This document shows positions 5,102-6,738 of a stretch of 6,738 nucleotides of DNA, one piece after another. The notes under the pieces are model-generated. The model was not told the DNA's origin. It did no database searches and worked only from the letters and a program-made list of their open reading frames with translations. Location: contig JAMCTV010000002.1 of assembly GCA_023381235.1 (NCBI GenBank), positions 1 to 6,738 on the forward strand, read 5' to 3'. Source of the DNA: Gammaproteobacteria bacterium (lineage in GTDB: Bacteria > Pseudomonadota > Gammaproteobacteria > SURF-13). Position numbers and translations under genes: made by a program. Positions within the stretch are counted from its first letter, which is position 1; each line of letters opens with the position of its first letter.

Positions 5102-5303
5102 AGCGCCGGGTCAAGTCTTGCATTAACACATATCCCCTGAAACCCAATTTAGACATCCGATAATCGCGGTGAGCAGGTGGTCGTGTCTTGTATTATGACA
5201 TTTCAAATCCATATCGCTCTGGTACATTGCACACAAAAGTATTGGTGGAAATCCCTAACAGCCTCATTATCGCGCACCTAAACACCACCTGTTTAAATAT
5301 ATC
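5102..5303. other. Gene-free stretch starting with an inverted repeat copy
   Basis: It opens 4 bases after the cassette 2 stop with CCGGGTCAAGTCTTGCATT (5106-5124), the inverted copy of 3517-3536. The rest is AT-richer than its surroundings, and I see no convincing coding frame, attC or terminator. A CCCTAAC near 5246 has no GTT partner. Confidence 0.6.
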
Positions 5304-5332
5304 TTGATTGAATGTAGCCCACGAGCTACAAT
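5304..5332 (+). promoter_or_regulatory. Promoter and operator of the second TA operon
   Basis: TTGATT (5304-5309) and TACAAT (5327-5332) are 17 bases apart. TGTAGC (5313-5318) and GCTACA (5325-5330) form a perfect 6-bp inverted repeat that covers the -10 element, a natural repressor site for the antitoxin. The -10 ends 6 bases before the GTG at 5339, so transcription should start at or next to that codon. Confidence 0.72.
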
Positions 5333-5338
5333 TGCCTC

Positions 5339-5653
5339 GTGATCGAAATCCGCAAATACCGCCGTCCGGATGGAGTGATCCCATTCGACCGGTGGATGGC
5401 GAAGCTCAGGGATGAGCGCGCCAAGATGCGGATCCTCGTGCAGCTCGACCGCTTGAAGCTCGGACTGACGGGTGACTGGAAATCAACCGGTGAGGGTGTG
5501 TTCGAGTTGCGGATTTTCGAGGGCAAAGGTTACCGGGTGTATTTCGCGCACGAAGGCAAATCCATTGTAATCCTGCTTTGTGGTGGCGATAAATCCACGC
5601 AAAACCGTGATATTGAACTGGCCAAATCGCATTGGCGAACCCATCGGAGATAA
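5339..5653 (+). CDS. RelE/ParE-superfamily addiction toxin (gp49/HigB type)
   Basis: The 104-residue protein has the pattern of phage gp49-like addiction module killers: (M)IEIRKYRRPDGVIPFDRWM at the start, RMRILVQLDRL-like helix, GDWKSTGEGVFELRI, then GKGYRVYF and VILLCGGDKSTQNRDIELAKSHW. These are basic proteins thought to cleave mRNA on the ribosome. GTG 5339 gives the family's usual start, but no ribosome binding site precedes it and the predicted promoter ends 6 bases upstream, pointing to a leaderless message. The antitoxin begins 2 bases after its stop. This toxin belongs to a different branch from the HigB at 2563-2844, with little shared sequence. The operon appears complete and undamaged. 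Confidence 0.9.
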   Translation: MIEIRKYRRPDGVIPFDRWMAKLRDERAKMRILVQLDRLKLGLTGDWKSTGEGVFELRIFEGKGYRVYFAHEGKSIVILLCGGDKSTQNRDIELAKSHWRTHRR

Positions 5654-5655
5654 GT

Positions 5656-5946
5656 ATGAAAAGCGCCGCATTCAAAACGTCAGATTATCTAAAGACACGT
5701 AAGGATATACTGGTCTACCTCAACACCGCGCTGGAGGATGGTGACCCGGCGGTGCTGCTTGAGGCCCTGCGCAATGTAGCCCAGGCCAAGGGCGGGATGG
5801 GCGCGCTTGCGAAAGCCGCGGGTGTCAGCCGTGAGAGTCTTTACCGGACTCTTTCGCGCCGCGGCAACCCGAAGATTGAGACGATCATGGAGTTACTGCG
5901 AGCCCTCGGATTCAAGTTTAGAGTTGAGCAACGCAAAGCGGCGTGA
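5656..5946 (+). CDS. HigA-type helix-turn-helix antitoxin paired with the gp49-like toxin
   Basis: The 96-residue protein fits the antidote family found downstream of gp49-like killers. It starts MKSAAFKTSDYLKTRKDILV, has a segment DPAVLLEALRNVAQAKGGM, then a helix-turn-helix at about residues 52-75 (ALAKAAGVSRESLYRTLS) and ends NPKIETIMELLRALGFKFRV. It should bind and silence the upstream toxin and repress the operon at the palindrome 5313-5330. ATG 5656 is chosen because GGAG (5646-5649) lies 6 bases before it; a TTG at 5632 in the same frame would overlap the toxin gene and lacks family support. The toxin stop is only 2 bases upstream, so translation may be coupled. Confidence 0.92.
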   Translation: MKSAAFKTSDYLKTRKDILVYLNTALEDGDPAVLLEALRNVAQAKGGMGALAKAAGVSRESLYRTLSRRGNPKIETIMELLRALGFKFRVEQRKAA

Positions 5947-5986
5947 CCGAAGAAGAAAGCTGCTAACGTCGTGGCGAGGGCGAGCG

Positions 5987-6010
5987 GCGCGTGTTGCGCG
6001 CATCCTTTTT
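5987..6010 (+). terminator. Possible intrinsic terminator after the second TA operon
   Basis: GCGCG (5987-5991) and CGCGC (5997-6001) form a 5-bp stem with a 5-base loop, followed after ATCC by five T (6006-6010). The stem is short and the T run is not immediately adjacent, so termination may be weak. Confidence 0.4.
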
Positions 6011-6077
6011 CGACCTTGGCGCTGCTGCTTGATCGGCCACGGACGCCTGAAGCGAGACAGGGAGTGAACTCAAGTCT

Positions 6078-6581
6078 ATGTCATCCTTGATCCATTGCAC
6101 GCAGAAGCTTCTGGCGGAAATCCCGGATCGCCTTATTGACTCGTCCGCTTCCGGCGAGAGCTGGCACGCCAACCTGCTGCGGATTGATCGGCGCAAGTGT
6201 GTGCTGTTCACGCACGATGCGACCTTGTACTCGGTATTCGTGCCGGGCTTGAAAAAACTAGAGTTTGAGCACTTGGACGATATCTTCGGCCAGCGCCTGT
6301 TCAAGGCGCTGCTGTGGGACGCGTTTCCCCAAACGCAGATCGAACGGATGCTGGAGGCCTGCCGCGTAATCCGATTCACCCATTCCAGCAACCGCAGCGT
6401 GCTGGGCTCGATGAACGACATCCGGTTTCATATCGGAGTGAATGTGGAACATGACGGCGGTCTGATAAACGTTGACTTGGCTGATCTCCACCACAGGCTG
6501 AACCGCACCCCCTTTGGTGCCATCGGCTACGGGTTTCCAGTCGAGCGGCTTCAGGAATACCTGGCGCAAGCGCCCGGATGA
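6078..6581 (+). CDS. DUF6933-family protein of unknown function
   Basis: The 167-residue protein fits the DUF6933 pattern as I know it: an N-terminal IHCTQKLLAEI, then WHANLLRIDRRKCVLFTHDATLYSVFVPG at about residues 29-57, a central NRSVLGSMNDIRFHI and a C-terminal LNRTPFGAIGYGFPVERL. No catalytic site is established and there is no signal peptide or membrane helix, so it is probably cytoplasmic. ATG 6078 matches the family start, but the ribosome binding site is poor: GGGAG at 6060-6063 or so lies about 14 bases upstream. It stands alone between the second TA operon and the MazE-like gene. Length agrees with the family, and no damage is seen. Confidence 0.82.
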   Translation: MSSLIHCTQKLLAEIPDRLIDSSASGESWHANLLRIDRRKCVLFTHDATLYSVFVPGLKKLEFEHLDDIFGQRLFKALLWDAFPQTQIERMLEACRVIRFTHSSNRSVLGSMNDIRFHIGVNVEHDGGLINVDLADLHHRLNRTPFGAIGYGFPVERLQEYLAQAPG

Positions 6582-6627
6582 TCACAGTTTCCAGTGCACA
6601 AATCCGGGAGCAGCTCTAACCGGCCTG

Positions 6628-6670
6628 TTGCATGTAACAAAAAATCTGGTTACCATGTGTTTCATGTAAC
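6628..6670 (+). promoter_or_regulatory. Promoter and likely operator of the MazE-like gene
   Basis: TTGCAT (6628-6633) and TACCAT (6651-6656) are 17 bases apart. CATGTAAC occurs at 6631-6638 and 6663-6670, exactly 32 bp apart, and an inverted GTTAC lies between at 6649-6653. Such alternating half-sites over a promoter fit autorepression by a TA complex. Confidence 0.6.
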
Positions 6671-6690
6671 GGTGCGTATTGGAGGTAGTT

Positions 6691-6738
6691 ATGAGGTCAA
6701 ATATATCGGCGCGGGTGCAGAAGCATCGTGCGGCATTG
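6691..6738 (+). CDS. MazE-like antitoxin (DUF3018 type), first 16 codons only
   Basis: ATG 6691 follows a strong ribosome binding site, GGAGGT at 6681-6686, by 4 bases. The visible residues MRSNISARVQKHRAAL match the start of DUF3018 MazE-family antitoxins, which usually go on LRAAGLRPVQIWVPDTR and are followed by a MazF-type endoribonuclease toxin. The gene runs off the window, so the rest and the partner toxin cannot be seen. Recognition rests on 16 residues plus the promoter and operator layout. Confidence 0.65.
   Translation, partial: MRSNISARVQKHRAAL

Noticed and set aside
5959..5996. TGCTAAC followed by GTGTTGCG as a third attC
   Set aside because: The supposed cores do not complement each other and no L''/L' pairing is present.
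6258..6569. Minus-strand frame inside the DUF6933 gene
   Set aside because: It is antisense to a frame with strong DUF6933 motifs.

Overview
The window looks like a GC-rich proteobacterial chromosome: the end of a [NiFe]-hydrogenase maturation operon runs into an accessory region of toxin-antitoxin (TA) genes, integron cassettes and transposon debris. The hyp genes resemble those of Beta- or Gammaproteobacteria, possibly a hydrogen-using environmental lineage; this is inferred from protein style and base composition, not from a marker gene. The first 120 bases exactly repeat positions 626-745 out of frame, so the left edge is probably an assembly join.

Region 1 (1-2093): the C-terminal part of hypF and a complete hypE ending in the Pro-Arg-Ile-Cys tail. 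HypF makes the carbamoyl group and loads it on the HypE terminal cysteine; HypE dehydrates it to thiocyanate for the Fe(CN)2CO centre. A GC-rich dispersed repeat lies at the junction and seems to supply both the hypF stop codon and the hypE ribosome binding site.

Region 2 (about 2041-3536): a segmental duplication of the hypE 3' end and its downstream sequence. Copy 1 has intact hypE and a palindromic operator but lacks the antitoxin gene. Copy 2 has only a broken hypE tail but keeps the same operator followed by a solitary higA. Between them, on the minus strand, is a complete higBA module whose promoter carries three operator boxes at exact 16-bp spacing.

Region 3 (about 3517-5124): an IS3-family transposase tail and IS end abut half an integron attC site, followed by a complete gene cassette (3713-4315) with a good attC (4244-4321), then a second cassette that has lost its attC. 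Copies of one 19-20 bp sequence in inverted orientation bracket the block. Cassette 1 encodes a frameshifted lipoprotein; cassette 2 a membrane-anchored coiled-coil protein.

Region 4 (5300-6738): a second toxin-first TA operon (gp49/HigB-type toxin and HigA-type antitoxin), a DUF6933 protein, and the first 16 codons of a MazE-like antitoxin cut by the window end. Both toxin-first operons share one layout: a promoter with 17-bp spacer whose predicted start of transcription falls on a GTG toxin start codon, while each antitoxin has a normal ribosome binding site. Leaderless, weakly translated toxins with well-translated antitoxins are the most testable new idea here.
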